DNA of 64,000 nucleotides, from contig NZ_JBHUIY010000002.1 of NCBI RefSeq assembly GCF_042683125.1, positions 62,001 through 126,000 on the forward strand. Direction: 5' to 3'. The notes beneath the pieces were generated by a model. It worked only from the letters and a program-made list of their open reading frames with translations. It ran no database searches and was not told the origin of the DNA. Each line of letters starts with the position of its first letter. Position 1 is the first letter of the stretch. The position numbers and the translations under genes were made by a program. Below, in pieces: positions 27,912 to 36,531 of the stretch. This DNA is from Phaeospirillum tilakii. GTDB lineage: Bacteria; Pseudomonadota; Alphaproteobacteria; Rhodospirillales; Magnetospirillaceae.

Positions 27912-28355
27912 TTACGCTTCCCAGCGTTGGGTGCGTTCGGCATCCCCGGCGGTGGTTTCGACCCAGCCGGCGCCGTCGCTGCGTTCCTCGTATTTCCAGA
28001 ACGGCGCCCCGGTCTTCAGCCGGTCGATCACGAACTCGCAGGCGGCGAAGGCCTCGGCGCGGTGGGGGGCCAGCACGGCCACCAGCACGATCGCCTCGCC
28101 CGGCCGCATCCGCCCGACCCGGTGCAGGATCGTCACCGCGTCCAGGCGCCAGCGGTGGCGGGCCTCGGCCGCGATCGCGGCCAGACGGCGTTCGGCCATG
28201 CCGGGATAATGTTCCAGCGTCAGCGCGATCAGCCGGCCGCCTTCGTCGCGCACCAGCCCGACGAAGCTGGCCAGCGCGCCGGCCTGGCTCTGGCCGGCGG
28301 CGAGCCGGGTCAGTTCGGCGCCCGGGTCGAACGGCTCGGGCTGGATCCGGATCAT
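27912..28355 (-). CDS. moaE: Molybdopterin synthase catalytic subunit MoaE
   Basis: 147-residue large subunit of molybdopterin synthase, which adds sulfur from MoaD thiocarboxylate to precursor Z. Conserved parts are GALASFVGLVRDEG, LEHYPGMAERRL, HRVGRMRPGEAIVLV and the active-site KTGAPFWKYEE with its lysines. The ATG at 28355 is chosen because it starts the IRIQPEPFDPG strand; upstream in-frame codons belong to moaD in another frame. moaD lies four bases upstream. Confidence 0.96.
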   Translation of the reverse strand: MIRIQPEPFDPGAELTRLAAGQSQAGALASFVGLVRDEGGRLIALTLEHYPGMAERRLAAIAAEARHRWRLDAVTILHRVGRMRPGEAIVLVAVLAPHRAEAFAACEFVIDRLKTGAPFWKYEERSDGAGWVETTAGDAERTQRWEA

Positions 28356-28359
28356 CGTC

Positions 28360-28611
28360 TCAGCCCCCGCTGAACAGCGGGAAGAAGGCGATCTCGTCAC
28401 CCGGCCGGATCGGATGGTCGGGGGTGGCCAGCTCCTGATTGACCGCGCCGCGCACCGGCAAATCGGGGGCCAGCGCGGCGGCGTGGCCGGGGCCGAGCCC
28501 GGCCAGCCATTGGCGCACCTGGCCGAGGGTGGCGAGGTCGGGCGGCGGGGCCGCCGTCTCCCGGTCGAGGCCGATCCGGGTCCGCACCCAGGAAAAATAG
28601 AGGATGGTCAT
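28360..28611 (-). CDS. moaD: Molybdopterin synthase sulfur carrier MoaD
   Basis: 83-residue ubiquitin-fold carrier. It ends in the required Gly-Gly (FFPLFSGG), which is adenylated and thiocarboxylated by a MoeB-type enzyme that is not in the window. ILYFSWVRTRIGLD is the typical first strand. Its start codon overlaps the stop of moeA by four bases, so moeA, moaD and moaE form one operon. Confidence 0.94.
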   Translation of the reverse strand: MTILYFSWVRTRIGLDRETAAPPPDLATLGQVRQWLAGLGPGHAAALAPDLPVRGAVNQELATPDHPIRPGDEIAFFPLFSGG

Positions 28612-29828
28612 CGCAGCAGCTCGGCGAAGGTCAGGAACGGGACCGGGTCGCCGGGGCGGATCTCGGTCCGCTCCTCGGCCAGATCGAGCAGGCCGTCGGC
28701 GGCGGTGACGGCGGTCAGCGCCCCGGAACTGTCGTTCGGCACCAGACTCGCCGTTCCGTCGGCGGTGAGGCGGGCGCGGGGGAATTCGCGCCGGCCCGCC
28801 CCCTTGCGCAGGGCGAAGGCGGCCGGCACGGCAAAGCGGCGTGGCGGCGGTAGGTCCTCGCCGCCGAGCCGGGCCAGCACCGGCCGGCCGACCAGCGCCA
28901 TCCCGACCAGCACCGACACCGGATTGCCCGGCAGGCCCAGCAGCGGGGTGGCGCCGATCCGGCCGAACAGCACCGGCTTGCCCGGCTTGATCGCCAGCCG
29001 CCAGAAGCGCACCGCGCCAAGGCGGGCCACCACCCCGCGCAGATGGTCCTCGGCCCCGACCGAGGCGCCGCCCGAGGTGACGATCAGGTCGCATCCCGCC
29101 GCCGCCTCGGCCAGTCGCGCCGCCAGCCGGTCCGGCCGGTCGGGGATGATGCCGAGATCCGCGATCTCGGCGCCCCAGCCCGCGAGCAGGGCGCGCAGCA
29201 GCGGCCGGTTGGCGTCGTACAGCCCGCCCGGCGGCAGCGCCGGGCCGGGATCGTGCAGCTCGTCGCCGGTCGAGGCCAGCGCCACCCGCAGCCGGCGCCG
29301 CACCGGCAGCTCGGTCAGGCCCAGCGCGGCGGCGACGCCGAGTTCGGCCGGCCCCAGCCGCCGGCCGGCGGCCAGCGGGCGGTCGCCCGGCGCCACCGAT
29401 TCGCCGGCGCGGCGGACGTTGGCGCCGGGAGGCGACGGCGGCAGGACCACCGCCCCGGGGCGTTCCTCCGCCTCCTCCTGAACGACCACCGTGTCGAGCC
29501 CGGCCGGCAGCGGGGCGCCGGTGAAGATGCGGTAGGCGTGGCCGGGCCGCACCGGGGCGGCCAGCGGGTGGCCGGCGGCGATCCGCCCCCCCACCGGCAG
29601 CGGATCGGGGCCGAGATCGGCGGCGCGCACCGCCCAGCCGTCCATCGCGGCGCAATCGGCCGGCGGCACCGTCACCGCCGCCACCGGGGCGGCGGCCAGC
29701 ACCCGGCCCCCGGCCTGGGCGGTGGCGACGTTTTCGGCCTCCGCCACCGCCGCGAGGTCGCGGTGCAGCAGGGCGAGGGCGGCATCGAGCCGCAGCGGGG
29801 CGGCGGGGGACTGGTCAGACGGAGCCAT
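28608..29828 (-). CDS. moeA: Molybdopterin molybdenumtransferase MoeA
   Basis: 406-residue enzyme that inserts molybdate into adenylated molybdopterin. Signatures include PPADCAAMDGWAVRAAD, GHAYRIFTGAPLPAGLDTVVVQEE, STGDELHDPG, TSGGASVGAEDH and LPGNPVSVLVG. The ATG at 29828 gives a normal MoeA N-terminus; the longer upstream frame is antisense to mog. The 75 bp gap to the divergent mog gene must hold both promoters. Confidence 0.95.
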   Translation of the reverse strand: MAPSDQSPAAPLRLDAALALLHRDLAAVAEAENVATAQAGGRVLAAAPVAAVTVPPADCAAMDGWAVRAADLGPDPLPVGGRIAAGHPLAAPVRPGHAYRIFTGAPLPAGLDTVVVQEEAEERPGAVVLPPSPPGANVRRAGESVAPGDRPLAAGRRLGPAELGVAAALGLTELPVRRRLRVALASTGDELHDPGPALPPGGLYDANRPLLRALLAGWGAEIADLGIIPDRPDRLAARLAEAAAGCDLIVTSGGASVGAEDHLRGVVARLGAVRFWRLAIKPGKPVLFGRIGATPLLGLPGNPVSVLVGMALVGRPVLARLGGEDLPPPRRFAVPAAFALRKGAGRREFPRARLTADGTASLVPNDSSGALTAVTAADGLLDLAEERTEIRPGDPVPFLTFAELLR

Positions 29829-29903
29829 GCAGCGGATAGTATCGGCAAGCCCCGGCAACGCCAACGTGCAAAGCGGGGTCCGTTCACCGCCCCAGGAGCC
29901 GCC

Positions 29904-30425
29904 ATGCTTTCGATCGGCATCGTCACCGTTTCCGACCGCGCCGCCGCCGGCCTTTATCCCGACGCGGGCGGCCCGGCGGTGGCGGCCTGGCTGCGCCGGG
30001 TGGTGGTGTCGCCCTGGCGGCCGGTCACCCGGCTGGTGGCCGACGAGCGGGTGCGGATCGAGGCGGTGCTGCGCGATCTGGCCGATGGCGAGGGCTGCGG
30101 GCTGATCATCACCACCGGCGGCACCGGTCCGGCCCCGCGCGACGTCACCCCCGAGGCCACCGTCGCGGTGTGCGACCGGCTGCTGCCGGGCTTCGGCGAG
30201 CTGATGCGGCGCGAGAGTCTGCGCGTGGTCCCCACCGCGATCCTGTCGCGCCAGACCGCCGGGATCCGGGGCCGCAGCCTGATCGTCAATCTGCCGGGCA
30301 AGCCGGCGGCGATCGCCGATTGCCTGGGCGCGGTGATGCCGGCGATCCCCGATTGCCTCGACCTGATCGGGGCGGGCCGGCTGGACACCGACCCCGCCCA
30401 GTGTCGGGCCTATCGTCCCGACTGA
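29904..30425 (+). CDS. mog: Molybdopterin adenylyltransferase Mog
   Basis: 173-residue MogA/MoaB-family protein that adenylates molybdopterin before MoeA acts. It begins SIGIVTVSDRAAAG, continues with LIITTGGTGPAPRDVTPEA, and later NLPGKPAAIADCL, the motif that distinguishes the MogA branch. AGGAG precedes the ATG. It is divergent from moeA, so the last two steps of cofactor synthesis are transcribed from one shared upstream region. Confidence 0.93.
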   Translation: MLSIGIVTVSDRAAAGLYPDAGGPAVAAWLRRVVVSPWRPVTRLVADERVRIEAVLRDLADGEGCGLIITTGGTGPAPRDVTPEATVAVCDRLLPGFGELMRRESLRVVPTAILSRQTAGIRGRSLIVNLPGKPAAIADCLGAVMPAIPDCLDLIGAGRLDTDPAQCRAYRPD

Positions 30426-30616
30426 AGCGACACCGGATCGGCGGGGAGGGCGGCTGCGTTCTTTCCGTCCCCTGCGGGGGGCGCCGCCGCTCCGTCCGTT
30501 CGCCCAAACCTTTCGCAATGGGGGCGATATATTCCTAACCGGCCCGCTCGGTCGGCGCTTAACCCGGAAAAGGTGTTTTGCTATCATCGCGGCAGCGGGA
30601 TGGGGAGCGGGACGGC

Positions 30617-32296
30617 ATGAGCCACGCGGCGCTGGTCGAGACGAATTTCCTTCTCCAGGACATGGTCGAATCCGCCCAGGCCGCGATTCTGATCCTCGAT
30701 GCGACCATGACCGTGCGCTACGCCAATCTGGCGGCGGCCGCGCTGTTCGGCGCCCTGCCCGAGGCGATGGTCGGGCGGCGGCTGGCGCTGTCCTGGCCGC
30801 GCGATGCGGTGGAGGAAGGCGGCGGCGCCGGTCGGGTCGCGCCGTCGCGGCGGGTCGGCACGCTGATGGGCGAGGACGAGGCCGGCGCGCCGGTGCTGCT
30901 GACGGTGCAGGTGATCGACGCCGGGGGCGGGGCGGGCGACGGCTGCCTGCTCTGCATCTCGACCGGTGGGGCGGAAAAGCCGCCCGACATCGCCCGGCTG
31001 GAATATCTCGCCACCCATGACCCGCTGACCCGGCTGCTTAACCGGCAATCCCTGTTCGACCGGTTGCAGACGGTCGCCGCGCTGTGCCAGCGCGGCGGGG
31101 CGCGGGCGGCGCTGCTGCATATCGACCTCGACCGCTTCAAGCCGGTCAACGACACCCTCGGCCACGATGCCGGCGACGAATTGCTGCGTCAGGTGGCGCA
31201 GCGCCTGCGCGCCGCCCTGCGCCAGTCGGACACCGTCGCCCGCATCGGCGGCGACGAGTTCATCCTGATCCTGACCGACATCCATTCCGGGTTCGACGTC
31301 GAGGCGATCGCCCGCAAGATCCTCGACGCGCTGGCGGCCGATTTCTCGATCCGGGGCCGGGCGGTGTTCATCTCGGCCAGCATCGGCATCACCCTGATCC
31401 CCGAGGACGGCACCGATGCCGCCGTGCTGGTCCGCAATGCCGACATGGCGATGTACAAGGCCAAGGAGGCGGGGGCCAACACCCTGCGCTTCTTCACCGC
31501 CGAGATGAACGAGCGGGCGGCGCGGCGGCTGGAGCTGGAATGGGGCCTGCGCGCCGCGCTGGAGCAGAACCGGCTCCGCCTGCGCTTCATGCCGATCTTC
31601 GACATCCGCGACCGCCGGCTGGTGGCGGCCGAGGCGCTGCTGCGCTGGGACCACCCCGAGCGCGGCCTGATCGGGGCCGAGGCCTTCATCGAGGTGGCCG
31701 AGAGTTCCGGCCTGATCGTCGCCATCGGCGAATGGATGCTGGGCGAGCTGATCGACGCCCTGGCCGATTGGCGCGATCGCGGCCTGCCGCCCTGCCAGAT
31801 CGCGGTCAATCTGTCGCTGCGCCAGCTGCGCGCGCCCGACACCTTCGTCCGCGCCTTCGAACGGATGCAGGCCCGCCATCTGCCGCCGCATCTGCTGGAG
31901 ATGGAGATCGCCGAATCCGTCCTGCGCGACGGTTCGCCGACGGTGCTGCAATCGCTCGAAACCATCGCCCGCTTCGGCGTCAGTCTGGCGATCGACGATT
32001 TCGGCTCGGGCTACACCTCGCTGCGCCTGCTGAAACGCTTTCCGGTGCGCTCGCTGCGGATCGACCGCATCTTCCTGCGTCACCAGCGGATCGACCGCGA
32101 GGACGGGCTGCTGATGCGGGCGATGATCGCGATGGCCAATTCGCTGGGGATCCCGATCGTCGGCAAGGGGGTCGAGACCGACGGCCAGCTCGCCTTCCTG
32201 CGCAGCCACAATTGCGACCATTTCCAGGGCTATCTCGCCAGCCAGCCGCTCGACCGCGCCGCGCTGGAGGCCCTGATGGCCGGTCCGGCCGACTAA
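30617..32296 (+). CDS. PAS-GGDEF-EAL c-di-GMP protein with a probably inactive EAL domain
   Basis: 559 residues: a PAS domain (about 15-125), GGDEF (about 135-300) and EAL (about 315-555). GGDEF is intact (RIGGDEFIL), with an RQSD inhibitory site five residues before it, so it should make c-di-GMP under product control. In EAL, the EAL motif at 339, NLSL, EMEIAES and DDFGSGY are present. However, the catalytic Glu of the usual AEGVET motif is Lys517 (GKGVET), and the Lys of LKID is Arg481 (LRID). Phosphodiesterase activity is therefore doubtful. There is no membrane segment. The upstream 191 bp show TTTTGCTATCAT as a possible -10 region. Confidence 0.88.
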   Translation: MSHAALVETNFLLQDMVESAQAAILILDATMTVRYANLAAAALFGALPEAMVGRRLALSWPRDAVEEGGGAGRVAPSRRVGTLMGEDEAGAPVLLTVQVIDAGGGAGDGCLLCISTGGAEKPPDIARLEYLATHDPLTRLLNRQSLFDRLQTVAALCQRGGARAALLHIDLDRFKPVNDTLGHDAGDELLRQVAQRLRAALRQSDTVARIGGDEFILILTDIHSGFDVEAIARKILDALAADFSIRGRAVFISASIGITLIPEDGTDAAVLVRNADMAMYKAKEAGANTLRFFTAEMNERAARRLELEWGLRAALEQNRLRLRFMPIFDIRDRRLVAAEALLRWDHPERGLIGAEAFIEVAESSGLIVAIGEWMLGELIDALADWRDRGLPPCQIAVNLSLRQLRAPDTFVRAFERMQARHLPPHLLEMEIAESVLRDGSPTVLQSLETIARFGVSLAIDDFGSGYTSLRLLKRFPVRSLRIDRIFLRHQRIDREDGLLMRAMIAMANSLGIPIVGKGVETDGQLAFLRSHNCDHFQGYLASQPLDRAALEALMAGPAD

Positions 32297-32339
32297 AGCG
32301 GATCGCGGTCCGCTCGGAGCCCGCCGGCGGGCCGTCCGC

Positions 32340-33833
32340 TCACGGCCCGGGCGGGGCCGACGCCGTCGCCAGCGGGGTCAGCGGCTCCAGCGTCTGGGTC
32401 TCGATCCGGTCGCGCCCCCGCAGCTTGGCCTGATACAGCAGGCGGTCGGCCCGGCCGATCGCGCCGCCGACCGGTTCCCACGGCGGCAGATCGACCACCC
32501 CGAAGCTGGCGGTGATCCGGCGCGGCTGCCCGCTTGCCGCGCCGATCGGGTGGGCGGCGATGGCGCGGCGGCAACGCTCGCAGACGTCGAGCGCCTGGGA
32601 CAGGCCGGTGTCGGGAAAACAGATCAGGAATTCCTCGCCGCCCCAGCGGGCGACGATGTCGCCGCCGCGCAGGGTGCCGCGCAGGGCCGCCGCCACCAGG
32701 GTCAGGGCGTGGTCGCCCTCGTCATGGCCGAATTCGTCGTTGATCCGCTTGAAATGGTCGATGTCGAGCAGGGCCAGGGTGATCGGGCTGTCGCGGCGGC
32801 GGGAGCGGGTCCGCTCGATTTCGATCAGCTCGGTCGCGGCGCGGCGGTTGTGCAGGCCGGTCAGCGGATCGGTCCCGGCCAGCCGCCGCAGATGATTGCG
32901 CTCGCCGCGCAGGCTGGCGATCATCCCGCCGAAATAGGTCAGCGAGGCGATCGCCAGCATCGCGCCCTGATAGTCGATGGCGTTTTCCGGGATGCCGATC
33001 GCCCAGGCCTCCAGCACGAAGATCAGTTCCGACCACGCGACCAGGAACGACAGCCGGAGGAAGTCGAGCCGGCCCGAGGCCAGCAGCAGCGGCAGCAACT
33101 GGACATAGGCGACCATCGACAGCGGGATCCGCCCCTGGCTGACATGGCTGAGCCAGGTCATCGTCGCGAACAGCAGGGTGGTCCCGGCCAGATAGGGCAA
33201 AGCGGGGGTGCCGAGCCCGAGGCTGAAGCGGGCGAGCGGGATCCGCATCAGGTAATAGAGCGGGAAGGTCAGGGTCACCACCGCGACGAGGTCGCCGCAG
33301 AAGCGGATCGGGGCCAGGGCGATCAGCTGGTCGGGGCCGAGGTCGGTGAACAGCCACAGATTGGCGAGGCCGAGCCCGGTCTGGGCGGCGCAGAACAGCG
33401 GGGCGAACAGCATCGCGTGGGTTTCGGCCGGCATGTCGGCCCCGCGCCGTCCCCGCGCGTTGCGCCGGTGGCGTCGGATCAGCTCGGCGAAACCGCCATA
33501 GACCAGGGTGTGGATCAGGGTGAAGCCGAGCCACACCAGCCCCGCTCTCGGATCGGCGGTCTGCTCCAGCAGCGCCCCTTGCAGGCTGGTCAGGCCGCAG
33601 CCGAGGGCGACCATCGGCAGCGCGCCGAGGCGGAAGCGCAGGAACAGGGCGACGCTGAACGCCGCCGGCGGGTACCACAGGCTGGCCTGGCCCGAGGCGC
33701 CCATCACCAGGGCGAGGTTCCACAGCAGATACCAACTGAGGCCGAAGGCCAGCGTGGTCAGGAGCGGCGCGAACGAAGCCGGGCGCGCGCCGGCCCGGCG
33801 GGGAGGAAGGGGGAACTTGACCGGGGCACCCAT
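32340..33833 (-). CDS. Membrane diguanylate cyclase, MASE1-GGDEF
   Basis: 497 residues. About eight to ten membrane helices in the first 310 residues form a MASE1-like sensor (LLTTLAFGLSWYLLWNLAL, SLWYPPAAFSVALFLRFRLG). The GGDEF domain follows, with the GGEEF variant (ARWGGEEFLICF), which is active in many cyclases, and an RGGD inhibitory site just before it. LLDIDHFKRINDEFGHDEGD is the usual metal and nucleotide-binding segment. It is convergent with the preceding gene; the 127 bp before it hold no clear signals. Confidence 0.9.
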   Translation of the reverse strand: MGAPVKFPLPPRRAGARPASFAPLLTTLAFGLSWYLLWNLALVMGASGQASLWYPPAAFSVALFLRFRLGALPMVALGCGLTSLQGALLEQTADPRAGLVWLGFTLIHTLVYGGFAELIRRHRRNARGRRGADMPAETHAMLFAPLFCAAQTGLGLANLWLFTDLGPDQLIALAPIRFCGDLVAVVTLTFPLYYLMRIPLARFSLGLGTPALPYLAGTTLLFATMTWLSHVSQGRIPLSMVAYVQLLPLLLASGRLDFLRLSFLVAWSELIFVLEAWAIGIPENAIDYQGAMLAIASLTYFGGMIASLRGERNHLRRLAGTDPLTGLHNRRAATELIEIERTRSRRRDSPITLALLDIDHFKRINDEFGHDEGDHALTLVAAALRGTLRGGDIVARWGGEEFLICFPDTGLSQALDVCERCRRAIAAHPIGAASGQPRRITASFGVVDLPPWEPVGGAIGRADRLLYQAKLRGRDRIETQTLEPLTPLATASAPPGP

Positions 33834-33960
33834 GGAAACCTTTCCCGCAGGCCACCTTATCGAATTTGGCTAGTTATTTCCCGACGATATATCAACCTAA
33901 AGGATAGGTGCAAGGGCGGCCCTCGGCAAATCGTCGCCGCCGGATCCGGCCAAAGACGGC

Positions 33961-35643
33961 TCAGGCGCGGGAGCGGATCTCGGCGAGGAATCGCTCGACC
34001 TCCTCTTCCAGCCGGCGGGATTCGCTGGTCAGGGTGGCGGAGGCGTCGAGCACGTCGCGGGCCATCCGGCCGGTTTCGCCGGCGGCCAGGGTGACCTCGG
34101 TCACGGCGGTGGAGACGGCGCGCACCCCCGCGCTGGCGGCGGCGACGTTGCGGGCGATGTCGGCGGTGACCGCGCTCTGTTCCTCGACCGCCCCGGCGAT
34201 CGCGGTCGAGAAGCTGTCGATCCGGTCGATGGTGGCGGCGATGGCGTGGATCGCCTCGACCGCCTGCCGGGTGACGTCCTGGACGGCGGCGACCTGGCGC
34301 GAGATGTCCTGGGTGGCGTTGGCGGTCTGGCCGGCCAGCGCCTTGACCTCGTGCGCGACCACGGCGAAGCCCTTGCCGGCCTCGCCCGCCCGCGCGCTTT
34401 CGATCGTGGCGTTGAGGGCGAGCAGGTTGGTCTGGGCGGCGATGCCCGAGATCATCGCCACGATGTCGCCGATATGGCTGGCGGTGGCGGACAGGCCCTC
34501 GACGGTGTGGTTGGTGGCCGCCGCCTCGCTCACCGCGCCGCGGGCGACCTCGGTCGAGCGGGCGACCTGACCCGAGATTTCCTGGATCGAACAGCTCAGT
34601 TCCTGGCCGGCGGCGGAGACGGTCTCGACGTTGCGGCTGGCGGTCTCGCTGGCGGCGGCGAGGGTCACCCCCTGCTGGCCGGTGCGTTCGGCGGTGGCGG
34701 TCAGCTCGTCGGCGAGGCGGTGCAGGTTGCTGGCCAGCCCGCCGATCGCGGCGATCGAGCCCTGCACCCGCTGTTCCATCTCGCGGGCCAGCGCTTCCAT
34801 CTCGTCGCGGCGGCGCCGTTCGGCCTGACGGTCGATCTCGGCCTGCTCGCCCCGCAGCCGCTCATTGTCGACCACATGGCTGCGGAACACCTCGATGGTG
34901 CGGGCGATGTCGCCGATGTCGTCCTGGCGGTCGAGCGAAGGCAGGGCGATCCCGATCTCGCCCGCGGCGATCCGGGTCATCGCCGAGGTGATCCCGCGCA
35001 GCGGCCGCAGGATCGAGGCGCGCGCCACCAGCAGCCCGATCGCCAGTCCGAGTCCGCCGGCCACCAGTCCGGCCCCCAGCGTCCAGCGTTTGACCGCCTC
35101 GGTGGCGGCGAAGAACTGGGCGGTCGGGCTGCCGACGAACAGGATGCCGACCACCGTGCCGTCGGGGCCGCGGATCGGGTCGTAGCCGGTGATGAACGGC
35201 ACGCCGAGGATGTCGACGAAGCCCCGGAACGATTCGCCGCGTTGCAGCACCGCCGCATAGGCGGCGTTGCGGGCCAGTTTGGTGCCGACGGCGCGGCTGC
35301 CGTCGGCGGCCTTGACGTTGGTGGCGATCCGGGTGTCGCCGCGGAAGATCGTCGCGGTGCCGCCGACCTGGGCGCTGACCGCATCGACGATGGCCTCGTT
35401 GCCGTTGAGCACCACGCCGCCGGCCAGCAGGCGGTCGCCCTGGACCTCGACGGCGCCGCCGGTTCGGGTCAGCTCGCGCCACGCCACCCGCATGTTGCGG
35501 TCGATCGCCTCGTAGGCCTGGCGTTCGGCGTCGCGACTGAGGATCCACAGCGTCGCCGCGCCGACCGACAGCCCGGTCAGCACGGTGTTGAGCAGGATGA
35601 CCAGGGCGAGGCGGAGCGAAATCGTCATACGGGGCAGGGGCAT
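33961..35643 (-). CDS. Methyl-accepting chemotaxis protein, single-Cache type
   Basis: 560 residues. A first membrane helix (LALVILLNTVLTGLSVGAATLWIL) is followed by a periplasmic Cache-like sensor (about 35-200, with ITGYDPIRGPDGTVVGILFVG), a second helix (LGAGLVAGGLGLAIGLLV), HAMP and a long coiled-coil signalling domain. The hairpin tip, read as IAAQTNLLALNATIESARAG, identifies a receptor that binds CheA/CheW. No C-terminal CheR pentapeptide is present. The start at 35643 (MPLPRMTISLR) is preferred; Met at 35628 is an alternative, and both have weak ribosome sites. Confidence 0.9.
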   Translation of the reverse strand: MPLPRMTISLRLALVILLNTVLTGLSVGAATLWILSRDAERQAYEAIDRNMRVAWRELTRTGGAVEVQGDRLLAGGVVLNGNEAIVDAVSAQVGGTATIFRGDTRIATNVKAADGSRAVGTKLARNAAYAAVLQRGESFRGFVDILGVPFITGYDPIRGPDGTVVGILFVGSPTAQFFAATEAVKRWTLGAGLVAGGLGLAIGLLVARASILRPLRGITSAMTRIAAGEIGIALPSLDRQDDIGDIARTIEVFRSHVVDNERLRGEQAEIDRQAERRRRDEMEALAREMEQRVQGSIAAIGGLASNLHRLADELTATAERTGQQGVTLAAASETASRNVETVSAAGQELSCSIQEISGQVARSTEVARGAVSEAAATNHTVEGLSATASHIGDIVAMISGIAAQTNLLALNATIESARAGEAGKGFAVVAHEVKALAGQTANATQDISRQVAAVQDVTRQAVEAIHAIAATIDRIDSFSTAIAGAVEEQSAVTADIARNVAAASAGVRAVSTAVTEVTLAAGETGRMARDVLDASATLTSESRRLEEEVERFLAEIRSRA

Positions 35644-35827
35644 GTCGGTGGTCTCGCTGCGGGGCTGGAGCCGGGGGGAGCGGCGGCGCGCGGGGGGAGA
35701 GGGATACGGCATAAACCCTATGTTAGGGCATTCCAGTGCAAAGGGTATAGGAGCCCTCGCATGGGCGCCATGTCACAATTCCGTCACGATCCCAACCTTG
35801 CCGAAATCGGGGCGAGGTTAAAAAAGC

Positions 35828-35893
35828 CGGCAATTTATTCTTGCCGTTCAGGGTGGACTTATCAAGTTTTAGTGTTCCTACCCTGCGTATAAT
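35828..35893 (+). promoter_or_regulatory. Candidate fds promoter with upstream inverted repeat
   Basis: A perfect -10 box TATAAT (35888-35893) lies 182 bp before fdsG, with no good -35 hexamer. Upstream, CGGCAA-N7-TTGCCG is a perfect inverted repeat at 35828-35846, inside a short AT-rich patch, and could bind an activator. The 432 bp between the chemoreceptor start and fdsG contain no gene. Confidence 0.5.
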
Positions 35894-35911
35894 TCATACG
35901 GAATGATCTTC

Positions 35912-35936
35912 GCGCGGGGCGGGCGGATCCCCGCGC
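35912..35936 (+). promoter_or_regulatory. Hairpin in the fds leader
   Basis: GCGCGGGG and CCCCGCGC, nine bases apart, form a stable stem about 20 bases after the -10 box. It could be in the untranslated leader. There is no U-tract, so simple termination is unlikely. Confidence 0.4.
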
Positions 35937-36075
35937 CGCGCGGGTCCTGGCGCCGTCCCGCGCTGTTTTTGATTGAACCGGGCGGCGCCGGACCGCATGG
36001 TTGACCCCAACCAAAACAACCGGACCACGGCCGTCCAGGGCGGGTCCGAGAAAAGACCGGGGAGTGACACGTCCG

Positions 36076-36531
36076 ATGACCGCCGCCTGGGATGCGGCGC
36101 GCGCCCGCGCGCTGATCGAGGATCACCGCCCGGTGCGGGGCGGCCTGCTGCCGGCGCTGCACGCGCTGCAACGCGATTTCGGCTATATCGACAGCGCGGC
36201 GACGCCGCTGCTGGCCGAGGCCTTCGGCCTGTCCCAGGCCGAGGTGCATGGGGTGATCGCCTTCTATCACGAGTTCCGCCGCACCCGGCCCGGCCGCCAT
36301 GTCGTGCGGCTGTGCGTCGCCGAGGCCTGTCAGGCCCGCGGCGCCGAGGCGCTGCTGGCCGGGCTGCGCGAGCGGCTGGGGATCGGCCTGGGCGAGACCA
36401 GCGCCGATGGCGCGGTGACGCTCGAACCGGTCTATTGCCTGGGCAATTGCGCCCTTGGCCCGGCGGCGCTGATCGATGACGAACTGCATGGCCGGCTCGA
36501 TGGCGCCGGGCTGGCCGAGGCGATCGGATGA
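36076..36531 (+). CDS. fdsG: NAD-dependent formate dehydrogenase gamma subunit FdsG
   Basis: 151-residue NuoE-like [2Fe-2S] protein. The four cluster cysteines are in CVAEAC and CLGNC, spaced as in NuoE/HoxE/FdsG. EVHGVIAFYHEFR is a conserved surface of the family. The ATG at 36076 gives the usual N-terminus, and GGGGAG lies about ten bases before it. It overlaps fdsB by four bases. FdsG passes electrons between the FdsB flavin site and the rest of the complex. Confidence 0.93.
   Translation: MTAAWDAARARALIEDHRPVRGGLLPALHALQRDFGYIDSAATPLLAEAFGLSQAEVHGVIAFYHEFRRTRPGRHVVRLCVAEACQARGAEALLAGLRERLGIGLGETSADGAVTLEPVYCLGNCALGPAALIDDELHGRLDGAGLAEAIG

Noticed and set aside
31230..31290. GGDEF domain of the PAS-GGDEF-EAL protein thought to be inactive like its EAL domain
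   Set aside because: The GGDEF signature and the RxxD site are intact, so only the EAL half is doubtful.
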